In this document: piece by piece, positions 34,211 to 44,045 of the stretch
How the letters are laid out: each line of letters opens with the position of its first letter
How positions within the stretch are numbered: position 1 is the first letter of the stretch
Source: Pseudohalocynthiibacter aestuariivivens
GTDB taxonomy: Bacteria > Pseudomonadota > Alphaproteobacteria > Rhodobacterales > Rhodobacteraceae
DNA: 64,000 nucleotides
NCBI RefSeq assembly: GCF_018457175.1
Contig: NZ_JAGFNU010000014.1
Location: forward strand, 45,526-109,525
Direction: 5' to 3'
Position numbers and translations under genes: made by a program
Notes under the pieces: generated by a model
The model's input: only the letters and a program-made list of their open reading frames with translations
Database searches by the model: none
What the model was told of the DNA's origin: nothing

Positions 34211-34798
34211 GTGCATTTTCCACCACTTTTCATTTTGCGCCACGGTCAAACAAAGTGGAATCTCGAAGGTCGACTGCAAGGCAGGCAGGATTCACCACTG
34301 ACTGACCTCGGCATTCAGCAGGCGCAAATACAAAGGCGGCTGCTGGCACAGGTTCATACGGATTATCCTGATTTGACTGTAATTAGCAGCCCACAGGGCC
34401 GCGCGCGCAGGACTGCGGAAATCGCCACCGAGGGGCTGGATCTTTCTCTGACGTTTGAAGATCGTGTTCAAGAGGTTTTTGCAGGAGAGTGGGAGGGGCA
34501 GACACGCGCCGTCATTCGGGAAGAGTTTCCGAATCCGATGGAAGATTTTGTCACGGAATTTGATTTATTCCTGAATACACCCGGCGGCGAACGTTTTGAC
34601 GATTTGCACGACCGGTGTCTGTCTGTGTTACAGGAACTGACAAGGCCGACAGCAATCATAACGCACGGCATAACGGGCTGCGTTTTACGTGGCTTGGTTC
34701 TTGATCTGCCAATCGATGAGATGGACAAGCTGGAACGCGGGCAGGGATGCATCTACAGGCTGGAAAATGGTGCAGAAACCTGCCTTAGAGAAAGCTGA
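34211..34798 (+). CDS. Histidine phosphatase family protein (phosphoglycerate-mutase-like)
   Basis: 195 residues from GTG 34211, with GGGAG upstream. The LRHGQTKWNLEGRLQG motif holds the catalytic His and Arg; VFAGEWEG, the second Arg (SSPQGRARRTA) and the ITHGITG segment complete the active site. Members are phosphatases of small phosphorylated metabolites rather than true glycolytic mutases, given the short length. The substrate is unknown. Confidence 0.88.
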   Translation: MHFPPLFILRHGQTKWNLEGRLQGRQDSPLTDLGIQQAQIQRRLLAQVHTDYPDLTVISSPQGRARRTAEIATEGLDLSLTFEDRVQEVFAGEWEGQTRAVIREEFPNPMEDFVTEFDLFLNTPGGERFDDLHDRCLSVLQELTRPTAIITHGITGCVLRGLVLDLPIDEMDKLERGQGCIYRLENGAETCLRES

Positions 34799-35198
34799 AA
34801 CCAAAGGCAGATCGACAAACTTAAATCCTCTGTGCGTTGATAAAGCGCTGTGTTTCAACGCATATTTTGTTTCAAACGGTGCCCGATTCCATGGGGCTAA
34901 CAAGATCAATTTAGTTTGCCTGTATGTCCTGACAAGGAAGTGCGTGTCATAAAAAGTCTTTGTTGCTGTCAGTAGCAGTTAGGGAATTGCAAAAACCTTC
35001 CTTAAGATGTCTGAGCAAGCCGTTTAAATCAAAGAATTAAAACCATCAAAGACTAACAGAGGATATCTTTATCGTTGCATATGTTTCCCGATTTCCGATC
35101 CACTCTCGTTTACTTCGTAAAATTTTTTTGAACGAAACTAAATTCAGCGAAAGAGGGCTTGCAGACCAGAGGCAACTTGGTTTATCAGACGGTCGGAC
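34799..35198. other. 400-base intergenic region with one hairpin
   Basis: AT-rich stretch without a convincing gene. TGCGTTGA (34833-34840) and TCAACGCA (34855-34862) form an 8-bp stem with a 14-base loop, followed by TATTTTGTTT, which could terminate the phosphatase transcript. Upstream of tRNA-Val, TTGCAG-N17-TTATCA (about 35157-35185) is a weak promoter candidate. Nothing else stands out. Confidence 0.5.
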
Positions 35199-35274
<76 letters not shown>

Positions 35275-35413
35275 TCATTTCTTAGCCCATTTCAGATTTA
35301 TTCTGTGCAGGAATCGAAAGCTGTGACGCAAATTTGGTTTTTATTGTTTTCTAGCTAAGGTAGTATTATAACAACCAAATATTTCTTTAAGAAGAACGGC
35401 GATAGGCTCTACA

Positions 35414-35791
35414 TTGAAAAAAGAACAAGCCGAACTCGCAGTTAAAAACGGTGTCGTTATCGCTGCTATCCTGACAATTACCAGCTTGTTTTCATTACTT
35501 AATACAGTGCTGCCATTGGCGGGAGCGGGCAGTTTCGACTTTTTAGTGTATTGTAAGATTGCCGGAATCGCAGTTTTTGCGATCATCCTTGTCGTCTTTG
35601 CGTTAGCGCTACGTAAATACTGGATTTTTGCAGGTGTGGTGCTCGTGCTTGTCGCTTGTCTTGATCTGCTCTATTTTTCTTTTACCACCAGCATCCCGCT
35701 TCTGGTTTTGGGAATAGTGCCCAAAGTGTTTTTTATCTATGTGTTTTACCAGTCTACAAAGGGCTGCATTGCGTTGCGGCGTGTAGATTAA
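35414..35791 (+). CDS. Small membrane protein of unknown function
   Basis: 125 residues from TTG 35414. Four hydrophobic segments are visible at about 12-35, 45-65, 68-88 and 90-110, with a short charged N-terminus (MKKEQAELAVKN) and a basic tail (CIALRRVD). I do not recognise a family. The region is more AT-rich than its neighbours, and no strong ribosome binding site precedes the start, so expression is uncertain. The four-helix layout and clean open frame favour a real gene. Confidence 0.6.
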   Translation: MKKEQAELAVKNGVVIAAILTITSLFSLLNTVLPLAGAGSFDFLVYCKIAGIAVFAIILVVFALALRKYWIFAGVVLVLVACLDLLYFSFTTSIPLLVLGIVPKVFFIYVFYQSTKGCIALRRVD

Positions 35792-36137
35792 AGCGAAATA
35801 TTTACTTAATTTCAGGGCACATTCGTTCAGTGTGAACACGCTGAAATCTACGAAAACCTGCGGTCTTTCGTAAACTTCGTTGAATGGGTTTTGGATCTTC
35901 TTCTGTTTCCCGGAAACTGGGCTGGATACTAAGAATGTTCCGGTCTGTTTTACAGTTCATGGCGCTTAAGTGAGATGTTCTGACAGCTAAAAAAAAGCTT
36001 ACACAAGAGGGAAGATGGAATTGTCAGAAAGAAATCTTCACGAGGCGCTTAAATTACATGCTATGGCCGCTTGACGGGGAAGCCCGCCGCGCTTAGAACG
36101 CACCTCACGCTTGGGTTTAACCTCGGGCGGGCAGCGA
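35792..36137. other. Intergenic region with palindrome before tRNA-Asp
   Basis: 346 bases without a convincing gene. TTCAGTGTG-AA-CACGCTGAA (35826-35845) is a near-perfect 20-base palindrome just past the membrane-protein stop. A 19-codon frame at about 36015 is too short to call. The promoter of the tRNA-Asp pair lies at the far end. Confidence 0.45.
36071..36098 (+). promoter_or_regulatory. Sigma-70 promoter of the tRNA-Asp genes
   Basis: TTGACG (36071-36076), 16-base spacer, TTAGAA (36093-36098). Transcription would begin near 36105, about 30 bases before the first tRNA-Asp gene. The -35 box is near consensus, the -10 box weaker. Confidence 0.55.
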
Positions 36138-36214
36138 GCGGTTGTAGCTCAGTTGGTTAGAGTACCGGCCTGTCACGCCGGGGGTCGCGGGTTCGAGTCC
36201 CGTCAACCGCGCCA
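36138..36214 (+). tRNA. tRNA-Asp (GUC anticodon), copy 1
   Basis: 77 bases. Acceptor arms GCGGTTG / CAACCGC, discriminator G, encoded CCA. The anticodon loop CTGTCAC gives GUC, reading both aspartate codons. Confidence 0.97.
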
Positions 36215-36249
36215 CTGCCCAGCCCAAGAGAGTTCAAAGCGTAAAACGC

Positions 36250-36326
36250 GCGGTTGTAGCTCAGTTGGTTAGAGTACCGGCCTGTCACGCCGGGGGTCGC
36301 GGGTTCGAGTCCCGTCAACCGCGCCA
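36250..36326 (+). tRNA. tRNA-Asp (GUC anticodon), copy 2
   Basis: Identical to copy 1 over all 77 bases and separated from it by 35 bases, so the two were probably made by tandem duplication and share one transcript. Confidence 0.97.
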
Positions 36327-36347
36327 TTTTTCTTTGAATTTTTCGCT

Positions 36348-37733
36348 TTATTTTGACATGGCGTCAAGAATACGCGCCCAGCTGCGGATGCCTTTGTGAA
36401 AGCTCTCCAGATCATATTTCTCGTTCGGAGAATGGATCTGATCGTCATCACGGCCAAATCCGACCAGCATGGCATCAACGCCCAGGATATTCTTGAAGTG
36501 ACCGGCGATGGGGATTGATCCACCACAACCGACGTAGGCTGCCGTGTTTGGCCATTCTTCGGACAGGGCTATGCGGGCTTGCTCAAAGGCCGGGTGATCT
36601 GTTGACATATGACCAGCACGCGATGCGCCGTGGTCTTTGAAGTCAACGCTGCAATCTTGAGGCAACATCGACTGTACATAGGCGCTAAAACTTTCACGAA
36701 TTTTGAGCGGGTCCTGTTGTCCGACGAGGCGAAAGCTGATTTTGGCGCTGGCCTGCGAGGGCAGAACGGTTTTAAAGCCGTCACCAGTGTAGCCCGACCA
36801 AAGGCCATTCACTTCGCAGGTCGGACGCGACCAGATCATTTCAAGCGGGCTACGCCCCGTCTCACCGGCGGGAACAGACAGGCCGACTTCACCCAAAAAA
36901 CTTTTGTGATCAAAGTTCAGATCTTCCCACTGCGCACGCAGAGAGTTGGGCAGTTCCGGAACATCATCGTAAAAGCCATCAACTGTGACACGCCCCTCAT
37001 CATCATGCAGACCTGCGATGATACGGGCCAGAACGCGGGCCGGGTTCATCGAAACACCACCATACATGCCGGAATGCAAATCTTTGCTGGGGCCGGTGAT
37101 CGTCAACTCCTCGCCAAGCAGGCCACGCAGCATTGTCACAATAGCCGGCGTGTCGTGCCCAAAGAGCCCAGTATCGCAGATCAACGCCACATCAGAGCGC
37201 AGCTCATCTGCGTTTTCCGTCATGAATGGCACGAGAGAGGGGGAACCGGATTCTTCCTCGCCTTCGAAAAAGAATGAGATGCGTGCGGGCAGCGTCCCGT
37301 TAACTGCTTTCCAGGCGCGGCACGCTTCGACAAATGTCATGAGTTGACCCTTGTCATCAGAGGACCCGCGGCCACGAATTACCCGGCCTTTAGCGGTATC
37401 TTCGATCGCAGGTTCAAATGGCGGAGTATCCCAAAGGTCGAGTGGATCGACAGGTTGCACATCATAGTGACCGTAAAACATAAGGTGCGGAGACGCGTTA
37501 TCAGCTACTTCAGTATCATGCGCGACAACCATCGGATGGCCGGGTGTTTTACGTTTCGTGGCGTCAAAGCCAATGGATGTCAGGTCTTCCACCAGCCAGT
37601 CAGCCGCGGCGTCGCAATCTGCTTTAAAGGCTGGGTCTGTCGAGATTGATGGAATGCGCAGCAAGGTCAGAAGACGGTCTGTCGCCGCCTCAAGATCCTG
37701 GTCAATTCGGGAAAGAACGGCGTCGAGACTCAT
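36348..37733 (-). CDS. M20-family dipeptidase
   Basis: 461 residues from ATG 37733, which has GGAG 8 bases upstream; the longer frame to 37805 lacks support. Metal-binding and catalytic motifs of the M20/M28 clan are present: YGHYDVQPVDP, GRGSSDDKGQLM, FFFEGEEESGS and CDTGLFG. The central dimerisation lid begins after the LHSGMYGG segment. Homologues hydrolyse dipeptides or related N-acyl amino acids in the cytoplasm. No transporter neighbour suggests a specific substrate. The gene converges on the tRNA-Asp pair. Confidence 0.93.
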   Translation of the reverse strand: MSLDAVLSRIDQDLEAATDRLLTLLRIPSISTDPAFKADCDAAADWLVEDLTSIGFDATKRKTPGHPMVVAHDTEVADNASPHLMFYGHYDVQPVDPLDLWDTPPFEPAIEDTAKGRVIRGRGSSDDKGQLMTFVEACRAWKAVNGTLPARISFFFEGEEESGSPSLVPFMTENADELRSDVALICDTGLFGHDTPAIVTMLRGLLGEELTITGPSKDLHSGMYGGVSMNPARVLARIIAGLHDDEGRVTVDGFYDDVPELPNSLRAQWEDLNFDHKSFLGEVGLSVPAGETGRSPLEMIWSRPTCEVNGLWSGYTGDGFKTVLPSQASAKISFRLVGQQDPLKIRESFSAYVQSMLPQDCSVDFKDHGASRAGHMSTDHPAFEQARIALSEEWPNTAAYVGCGGSIPIAGHFKNILGVDAMLVGFGRDDDQIHSPNEKYDLESFHKGIRSWARILDAMSK

Positions 37734-38093
37734 CGGGGGTGCTCCTGATCGATGCTGGAATTTTGGCAACCCTATCAAGGCGTGCAAGTATGTCCAGAGA
37801 CGCACGGAAACTGGTTGTGCAAAGCCAGTAAACTTCCTGAAATCGCAACCAGCGGAAACGTGTGCTACATTGTAGGAAATGGATTGTTACAGTGCGGCCG
37901 ACTGCGGGTCGTCCAAATAACAGAAAGATGCAATCTGGCAAATCAAAACCCCGCGACAGATTGTTACATTCTGATTACTTACTATTACTGGTGTCACAGT
38001 TGATTTTTTCGTACACAAAACTAAACCGGGGTCTCGGCTTCGGAGCAAAAAGCGGCTAGTCAACACGCCGTACCATACCCGGGAGATTCGTCA

Positions 38094-39317
38094 GTGGACT
38101 ATACGGCCAAACTCGACCTTGCGATCGAACGTCTTCACGAAGAAGGCCGTTATCGCACGTTCATCGATATCGAACGCAAGCGCGGCGCATTTCCACACGC
38201 GACGTGGCGCCGTCCGGACGGTGAAGAACAGCCTGTAACTGTCTGGTGCGGAAACGATTATCTGGGTATGGGTCAACACCCGGCAGTGTTGGACGCGATG
38301 CATGAGGCGCTGGACAACGTTGGGGCTGGCTCGGGCGGAACGCGCAACATTTCCGGTACAACCGTGTACCACAAAGAGCTTGAGGCAGAGCTCGCAGACC
38401 TTCACCATAAAGAAGCTGCGCTGGTCTTTACCTCGGCTTACATCGCAAATGACGCGACGCTTTCGACTCTGCCAAAGCTCTTCCCGGGGCTGATAATTTT
38501 GTCGGATGAGCTTAACCATGCATCAATGATTCAAGGCGTTCGGAACGGTCGCGCAGAGAAGCACATTTTCAGACATAACGATGTTGCGCATCTGCGTGAG
38601 ATCCTGGAAAGATTGGACCCAGAGGCACCAAAGGTAATTGCGTTTGAGTCCATTTACTCGATGGACGGCGACTTTGGGCCGATCAGGGAACTACTTGATC
38701 TTGCAGAAGAATTTAATGCGTTAAGCTACATTGACGAAGTGCATGCCGTAGGTATGTACGGACCAAGAGGTGCGGGTGTTGCAGAGCGTGACGGCCTGAT
38801 GCATCGCATCGATATTATCAATGGTACGCTGGCGAAAGCCTTTGGCGTGATGGGCGGCTATATTGCTGCAAGCGCCAAGATGGTAGATGCGATTCGCTCT
38901 TATGCGCCGGGCTTTATTTTCACGACCTCACTACCTCCCGCAGTTGCTGCGGGTGCGACAGCTTCGGTGCGCCATTTGAAGAATGACGGCACATTGCGCG
39001 AGCAACAGCAAACGCAGGCGAAAATTTTAAAGACACGCCTTAAAGGGTTGGGTTTACCAATTATCGACCATGGCAGTCACATTGTTCCGGTGCATGTCGG
39101 CAACCCCGTAAAGTGTAAAATGATTTCTGATAAGTTATTGGAAGATCACGGTATTTACGCGCAACCAATCAATTTCCCGACTGTTCCTCGTGGTACCGAA
39201 AGGCTTCGTTTTACACCGTCCCCAGTGCACGGCCCAAAGGAAATGGATGCGCTTGTTCGCGGGCTTGACGCATTGTGGTCGCAATGTGCGCTAAATCGTG
39301 CCGAACTAACAGGTTAA
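38094..39317 (+). CDS. hemA: 5-Aminolevulinate synthase
   Basis: 407 residues from GTG 38094, with GGGAG about 8 bases upstream. It condenses glycine and succinyl-CoA to 5-aminolevulinate, the first step of haem (and, where present, bacteriochlorophyll) synthesis in alphaproteobacteria. Typical segments are [48 protein letters not shown] and the PLP lysine in [13 protein letters not shown]. Length and start match the Rhodobacter enzymes. The 290-base region upstream is AT-rich and probably holds the promoter, but I could not identify an FnrL site. Confidence 0.98.
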   Translation: MDYTAKLDLAIERLHEEGRYRTFIDIERKRGAFPHATWRRPDGEEQPVTVWCGNDYLGMGQHPAVLDAMHEALDNVGAGSGGTRNISGTTVYHKELEAELADLHHKEAALVFTSAYIANDATLSTLPKLFPGLIILSDELNHASMIQGVRNGRAEKHIFRHNDVAHLREILERLDPEAPKVIAFESIYSMDGDFGPIRELLDLAEEFNALSYIDEVHAVGMYGPRGAGVAERDGLMHRIDIINGTLAKAFGVMGGYIAASAKMVDAIRSYAPGFIFTTSLPPAVAAGATASVRHLKNDGTLREQQQTQAKILKTRLKGLGLPIIDHGSHIVPVHVGNPVKCKMISDKLLEDHGIYAQPINFPTVPRGTERLRFTPSPVHGPKEMDALVRGLDALWSQCALNRAELTG

Positions 39318-39413
39318 CCTATAGGCTGGTGTCGAATCGATTGCTCTGTGATATTGTTGACTAAGTAGGTCGGCTTTGGGGCAGGCGTCGATCATTTAGG
39401 GATAACGAAGTAC

Positions 39414-40655
39414 ATGTCAGGGGCAGGGCAGATGATCGGGCGGATATTGTCGCCTAGAGAGGCCGAAACCGAAGCGCTTAAGGGCTTTGATGATTTCGAC
39501 CTGCGCCTTGGTGACATCATGCGCGGCGAACGCGCAACGATGGGAAAATCCCTGTTGGATGTGCAGCGAGAGCTGAAAATCAAAGCTACATACATTGCCG
39601 CTATCGAAAACTGCGACCCAAGCGCGTTTGAAACGCCCGGTTTTATCGCGGGATATGTGCGATCATATGCACGATATCTGAGCATGGACCCAGACAATGC
39701 TTTCTCGACTTTTTGCAAGGAAAGCAATTTTGAAACGGCCCACGGGATGTCCGTTCAGGCGTCCACAGCAAAATCAAGGCGCGCAGAGAAACTTTCTGGG
39801 ATCAAACCCCCTCGTGATCCTTTTGCTGATCCGAACGTAAGCTTTGTTCCGCGTGGCGACGCGATGTTCTCACAGGTCGAACCCGGTGCATTAGGTTCAA
39901 TCGCAGTATTAGCTGCGCTGATCGGGCTGATTGGCTTTGGTGGTTGGACAGTTTTACGAGAAGTACAGCAAGTCCAGTTTATTCCTGTGGAACAAACACC
40001 CGGTATCGCAACAAGCATTGACCCACTGGTTGGCACCAGCAACATTATTGTCGCAAGCGGCGAGACTGAGACGCAGTCACCAAATGCAGAAGCGCTAGAG
40101 CGGCTTTATCGGCCAGAAGCGCTTGATGTGCCCGTGCTGGTTGCCCGCGACGGACCGATCGTTGCTCTCGACCCGGCTCGATTTGGGACTTTTGCAGGTC
40201 TTGCTGCCGACACCCAGGTTTTACCGTCGACGACCCAGACAGCACAAATAAACGTGGCGACGGAAGAAGACACTTCCATTCAGGTCGTAGCAGATGACGC
40301 CCCGGAACTTGTACTGGTTGCAGCACGTCCTGCTTGGGTACGGGTTCGCGGTGCAGGCGGGACTGTGATTTTTGAGAAAGTCATGGATGCGGGTGAAGAG
40401 TATGTCTTACCCCAAACGGAAGAACCGCCAGTTTTGCGCGTGGGCGAATCCGGCGCTATTTATTTCGCGGTGAACGGACAGCATTATGGGCCGAGCGGCC
40501 CAGACGGTATCGTGACGTCCAATATTGTTCTGACTGCTGAAAAACTGACCGAAACTTATAGCATCGCTGACCTCAACCAGGATTCTGATTTGGCGCGTAT
40601 GGTTGCAGAAGCGCAAACCGCTCAAGCAGAAGTTCAGCCAACCGCTGGTGAATAG
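39414..40655 (+). CDS. RodZ-like membrane protein with N-terminal helix-turn-helix
   Basis: 413 residues. A cytoplasmic Xre-type helix-turn-helix (about 30-100: LGDIMRGERATMGKSLLDVQ, IKATYIAAIE, FIAGYVRSYARYL) is followed by one membrane segment (about 157-180) and a periplasmic part ending in a DUF4115-like beta domain (about 295-375: ARPAWVRVRG, YFAVNGQHYGPSG). RodZ links MreB to the cell-wall elongation machinery. It is followed 87 bases later by ispG in the same direction, a conserved neighbour pair in this order of bacteria. Confidence 0.88.
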   Translation: MSGAGQMIGRILSPREAETEALKGFDDFDLRLGDIMRGERATMGKSLLDVQRELKIKATYIAAIENCDPSAFETPGFIAGYVRSYARYLSMDPDNAFSTFCKESNFETAHGMSVQASTAKSRRAEKLSGIKPPRDPFADPNVSFVPRGDAMFSQVEPGALGSIAVLAALIGLIGFGGWTVLREVQQVQFIPVEQTPGIATSIDPLVGTSNIIVASGETETQSPNAEALERLYRPEALDVPVLVARDGPIVALDPARFGTFAGLAADTQVLPSTTQTAQINVATEEDTSIQVVADDAPELVLVAARPAWVRVRGAGGTVIFEKVMDAGEEYVLPQTEEPPVLRVGESGAIYFAVNGQHYGPSGPDGIVTSNIVLTAEKLTETYSIADLNQDSDLARMVAEAQTAQAEVQPTAGE

Positions 40656-40742
40656 AGCCTGAGCTTACGAGCTTTGGCCGTTGCCCTTGGCGTGACCATC
40701 CCTTATCTAAAACGAAACTTACCAATTTGGCGGAGACGGCCG

Positions 40743-41873
40743 ATGTCGCTCAACCCAGTGCGCCCATGGCGCGATGTATATCGTCGAAAATCCCGTCAGA
40801 TATTTGTCGGTAATGTCCCGATTGGTGGGGATGCACCAATTGCTGTGCAAACGATGACCAATACTGACACGTCGGACGCCAAAGCGACGATCAAACAAAT
40901 CGTCGACTGCGCGGAAGCCGGTGCAGATATTGTTCGCGTCTCAACCCCTGACGAGGCGTCTACAGCAGCGTTGCGCGAAATCGTGCGTGAAAGCCCTGTA
41001 CCAATCGTTGCTGACATTCATTTCCACTACAAGCGCGCGATTGAGGCAGCAGAGGCAGGCGCAGCATGTCTTCGGATAAACCCCGGCAATATCGGAAATC
41101 AGGACCGCGTGAAAGAAGTGATCCGGGCGGCCAAAGATCATGGCTGTTCAATTCGCATCGGCGTGAATGCCGGAAGCCTGGAGCGTCACCTGTTGGAGAA
41201 GTACGCGGAACCTTGCCCGGAAGCCATGGTCGAAAGTAGTCTGGAGCATATCAAAATTCTTCAGGATAATGATTTCCACGAGTTTAAGATCAGCGTCAAA
41301 GCGTCAGATGTGTTCCTGTCAGCCGCCGCGTATCAATCACTGGCAGAGGCAACAGACGCACCCATCCATCTTGGTATAACCGAGGCTGGGGGACTAAGGT
41401 CCGGTACGATCAAATCTGCAATCGGGCTTGGCAATCTTCTTTGGATGGGCATTGGCGATACGGTGCGCGTCAGCCTGTCTGCCGATCCTGTGGAAGAAGT
41501 GAAAGTTGGCTTCGAAATTCTGAAATCGCTCGGCCTGCGCCACAGGGGCGTTACAATCATTTCCTGCCCCAGTTGCGCGCGTCAGGGCTTTGATGTGATC
41601 AAGACCGTGGAGAAACTGGAAGACCGCCTGGCGCACATTACAACGTCGCTCAGCCTTTCAATAATCGGGTGCGTGGTTAACGGGCCGGGCGAGGCTTTGA
41701 TGACCGATATTGGTTTTACCGGTGGAGGCAAGGACGCTGGTATGGTTTACCTCGCCGGCGCACAAAGCCACAAACTTAGCAACGATCAGATGGTCGAGCA
41801 TATCGTCGGGCTAGTCGAGGAAAAGGCCGCCGCAATTGAGGCCGAACAAGCAGCCAAAGAGGCGGCTGAATAA
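40743..41873 (+). CDS. ispG: 4-Hydroxy-3-methylbut-2-enyl-diphosphate synthase
   Basis: 376 residues from ATG 40743, chosen for the GGAG 7 bases upstream. It converts MEcPP to HMBPP in the MEP isoprenoid pathway using a [4Fe-4S] cluster. Typical segments are [37 protein letters not shown] and the cluster cysteines in SCPSCARQ and [10 protein letters not shown]. The C-terminal Glu/Ala-rich helix is a common tail. It lies downstream of the rodZ-like gene and converges on the dsbA-like gene 9 bases away. Confidence 0.97.
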   Translation: MSLNPVRPWRDVYRRKSRQIFVGNVPIGGDAPIAVQTMTNTDTSDAKATIKQIVDCAEAGADIVRVSTPDEASTAALREIVRESPVPIVADIHFHYKRAIEAAEAGAACLRINPGNIGNQDRVKEVIRAAKDHGCSIRIGVNAGSLERHLLEKYAEPCPEAMVESSLEHIKILQDNDFHEFKISVKASDVFLSAAAYQSLAEATDAPIHLGITEAGGLRSGTIKSAIGLGNLLWMGIGDTVRVSLSADPVEEVKVGFEILKSLGLRHRGVTIISCPSCARQGFDVIKTVEKLEDRLAHITTSLSLSIIGCVVNGPGEALMTDIGFTGGGKDAGMVYLAGAQSHKLSNDQMVEHIVGLVEEKAAAIEAEQAAKEAAE

Positions 41874-41882
41874 AAGCTTAGC

Positions 41883-42647
41883 CTATCCCTTGCGCGCCGC
41901 GGCAACCAATTCGCGCATCGCTTCAAGAGGCAGATAACCGCGCAACAATTCATCCTCCAGGATGAAAGTTGGGGTGCCGCTGATCTGCATTCGTTGGCCA
42001 AGCGCGTAGGTGTCAGAGATTACCTTGGAAACCTCGTCACTGTTCATCCGTGCGGAAATTGCTTCAAAATCGAGCCCGAGTTCCGCCGCGATACGCCCGA
42101 GTGAATCCACGCTTACGTCGCCTCGGAAGGTCATCAGTACATCATTCACCACTGCATATTTTTCGGGCCCTGCCAGTTGCAACGTTGAAATAGCAAACCG
42201 CGACGCGAGCACAGATTGTTCCCCGAGGATCGGAAACTCCTTTACGATCAGGCGTATATTGCCGTCGCTTGCAAGTAGCTCATTAAGTTCAGGATGCGCC
42301 CGGCGGCAATAGCCACAGCGATAATCTGCAAACTCGACAATCGTGATGTCCCCGTTCGGATTGCCACCGACAAAGGAATACCCATCGTTGAAAAGAGCGT
42401 CGGAATTAACCCGGACCAAGTTTTCGTCCGCTGCAGATTGCTGTTCGGCCTGACGTTGTTCAAGGACGGCTACCGCTTCCATAATCACCTCTGGGTGTTC
42501 CAAAAGATAAGCACGGACTTCTGTTTGAAAAGCTGCCCGCTCTTCATCGGTCATAGAGGATAGATCAAGCGCGTTCGCAGGTGATGCTGCAGTCACTGTC
42601 AAAAAGAAAAGTGCCACAAGAGCGGTGGTAAAGAAGGTGCGGAACAT
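41883..42647 (-). CDS. DsbA-family periplasmic thiol oxidoreductase
   Basis: 254 residues with a signal peptide (MFRTFFTTALVALFFLTVTA, cleavage near ANA-L). An N-terminal helical segment precedes the thioredoxin-like DsbA domain, with the active site CGYC at 111-114 in FADYRCGYCRRAHPEL and the cis-Pro loop ISGTPTF. Members of this group (Com1/BdbD/ScsC-like) make or shuffle disulfides in the periplasm. GGAG precedes the start. Its start lies 2 bases after the M48 peptidase stop, so the pair forms an operon for envelope protein quality control. Confidence 0.93.
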   Translation of the reverse strand: MFRTFFTTALVALFFLTVTAASPANALDLSSMTDEERAAFQTEVRAYLLEHPEVIMEAVAVLEQRQAEQQSAADENLVRVNSDALFNDGYSFVGGNPNGDITIVEFADYRCGYCRRAHPELNELLASDGNIRLIVKEFPILGEQSVLASRFAISTLQLAGPEKYAVVNDVLMTFRGDVSVDSLGRIAAELGLDFEAISARMNSDEVSKVISDTYALGQRMQISGTPTFILEDELLRGYLPLEAMRELVAAARKG

Positions 42648-42649
42648 TT

Positions 42650-43987
42650 TTATCTCCGTTGGGTTGCGGCGTCTGCCGCTCTTAACACATCCTGAGCGAG
42701 GTTCCAGCCTGTTGAACCTCTGGGTAGTAACGCTTCAGCACGTGTAGCGTGTATGCGTGCATCTGAAAGTCGCCCTAAAAGAGCGTAACGTTCTGCAGTT
42801 GTCAATGATGCCATGCCGTTATTGCCGGATTTGGCGTAGGCGACGGCAAGGTCGCGCAACATGCGCGGTTGTTGTGCGTCGCGCGCGCGCGCCTGTTCAA
42901 GAACCCGCAATGCGCGCCGATTGCCATCTGCTGTATCGAGTGCCAAAAGAGCCCGACCATACCCAGCAAGTAAAAGCGGATGTCGTGGAGATAATTCAAC
43001 AGCCCGGCTATAGGCACGAACGGCAGAACGCGCATCACGGGATTCAAGGTGTATTTGGCCCAGGAGTTCGTGAACAAAAGGATCAGACGGGCGTCGCGCG
43101 GCCAGCGCATTGATGTTTTCCAGAGCTTTTGAACGGTTAGGCATTCTATGATACGCAACCGCGCGGCGCATCAACGCAATATCCGAATTATCGTTACGGT
43201 CGATTTTACGAAGCGTGCTGGAAGGATTGCGGATGAAGGCTTCAAGTTTGCCGCGCGCCCGTGCGAACCAGTACGCGTTGTTGTTTTCCGGGTTGTTACG
43301 AGGTGTATACGCGGCGGCATATCCCCGCGCTGCACGCAGCCTGTCCCGAGACAACGGATGCGATTGTGCGTAAGGGTCTTGCCGTGACACAGCCAATGCT
43401 TCCTGGCCTCTGAAAATCTCGAGCACTTCAATCATTGCAGCGGGGTCTACGCCAGCGCTTGCCATGAAACGGGCACCCGACTGATCGGCAGAGCTTTCCT
43501 CGCTCCGGGTGTGTGCCAGAAACAGCCGCTGCGCGGTCCCGCTGGTCCCGGCAGCAACACCTGCGGCGGCCTGGCCGTTTCCGGTTGCGGCGACAGCTGC
43601 TGAGAGCAAAATACCAAGCCCCGCTGCTGTGCGTGAGTTCGCGGCATTTGTAAGTCGGCGTGTGATATGGCCGTTTGCGATATGTGCGATCTCGTGTGCA
43701 AAGACAGCTTGCAACATTTCGGGTTTTTGAAGTTTCAGTATCAGCCCAGAGTGAACAAAGATATGTTCGCTGTCGATCACGAAAGCGTTCAACGAGCTGT
43801 CAGCAAGGACGTAAACTTTCACCCTGTTTGGGGAAAGACCGGCAGCATTTAGAAGAGGTCGCGCCAGTTGCTGAAGCGAGTATTCTATTTCAGCATCGCG
43901 TATCAAACCCTGAGCGCGCGCTGGCTGCAATATCGCAACAAACGCCAATCCAACTGCAGTTAAGAAAATAAGAACTCTGCCTGCCAT
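42650..43987 (-). CDS. M48-family metalloprotease with TPR repeats (BepA-like)
   Basis: 445 residues from ATG 43987, chosen because it gives a clean signal peptide (MAGRVLIFLTAVGLAFVAIL, cleavage after ARA); a GTG at 44017 would leave only 28 bases to the divergent aminotransferase. The zinc motif HEIAH is at 98-102 and the third ligand lies in ESSADQSGARFM. The C-terminal half contains tetratricopeptide-like helices (EALENINALAARRPSD, SAVRAYSRAVELSP). BepA-type proteases degrade misassembled outer-membrane proteins. It is co-transcribed with the downstream dsbA-like gene. Confidence 0.92.
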   Translation of the reverse strand: MAGRVLIFLTAVGLAFVAILQPARAQGLIRDAEIEYSLQQLARPLLNAAGLSPNRVKVYVLADSSLNAFVIDSEHIFVHSGLILKLQKPEMLQAVFAHEIAHIANGHITRRLTNAANSRTAAGLGILLSAAVAATGNGQAAAGVAAGTSGTAQRLFLAHTRSEESSADQSGARFMASAGVDPAAMIEVLEIFRGQEALAVSRQDPYAQSHPLSRDRLRAARGYAAAYTPRNNPENNNAYWFARARGKLEAFIRNPSSTLRKIDRNDNSDIALMRRAVAYHRMPNRSKALENINALAARRPSDPFVHELLGQIHLESRDARSAVRAYSRAVELSPRHPLLLAGYGRALLALDTADGNRRALRVLEQARARDAQQPRMLRDLAVAYAKSGNNGMASLTTAERYALLGRLSDARIHATRAEALLPRGSTGWNLAQDVLRAADAATQRR

Positions 43988-44045
43988 TGACCTTATGCTT
44001 CCGCGCTGGAACAACACCAGCTAGACGCAGTGTAAGGAGGGTTTG

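Noticed and set aside
36015..36074. 19-codon frame preceding tRNA-Asp
   Set aside because: Too short and its end overlaps the -35 box of the tRNA promoter; no conservation can be judged.
36269..36526. 85-residue frame on the minus strand over tRNA-Asp copy 2
   Set aside because: Its C-terminus is antisense tRNA-Asp and the rest is out of frame with the M20 peptidase.
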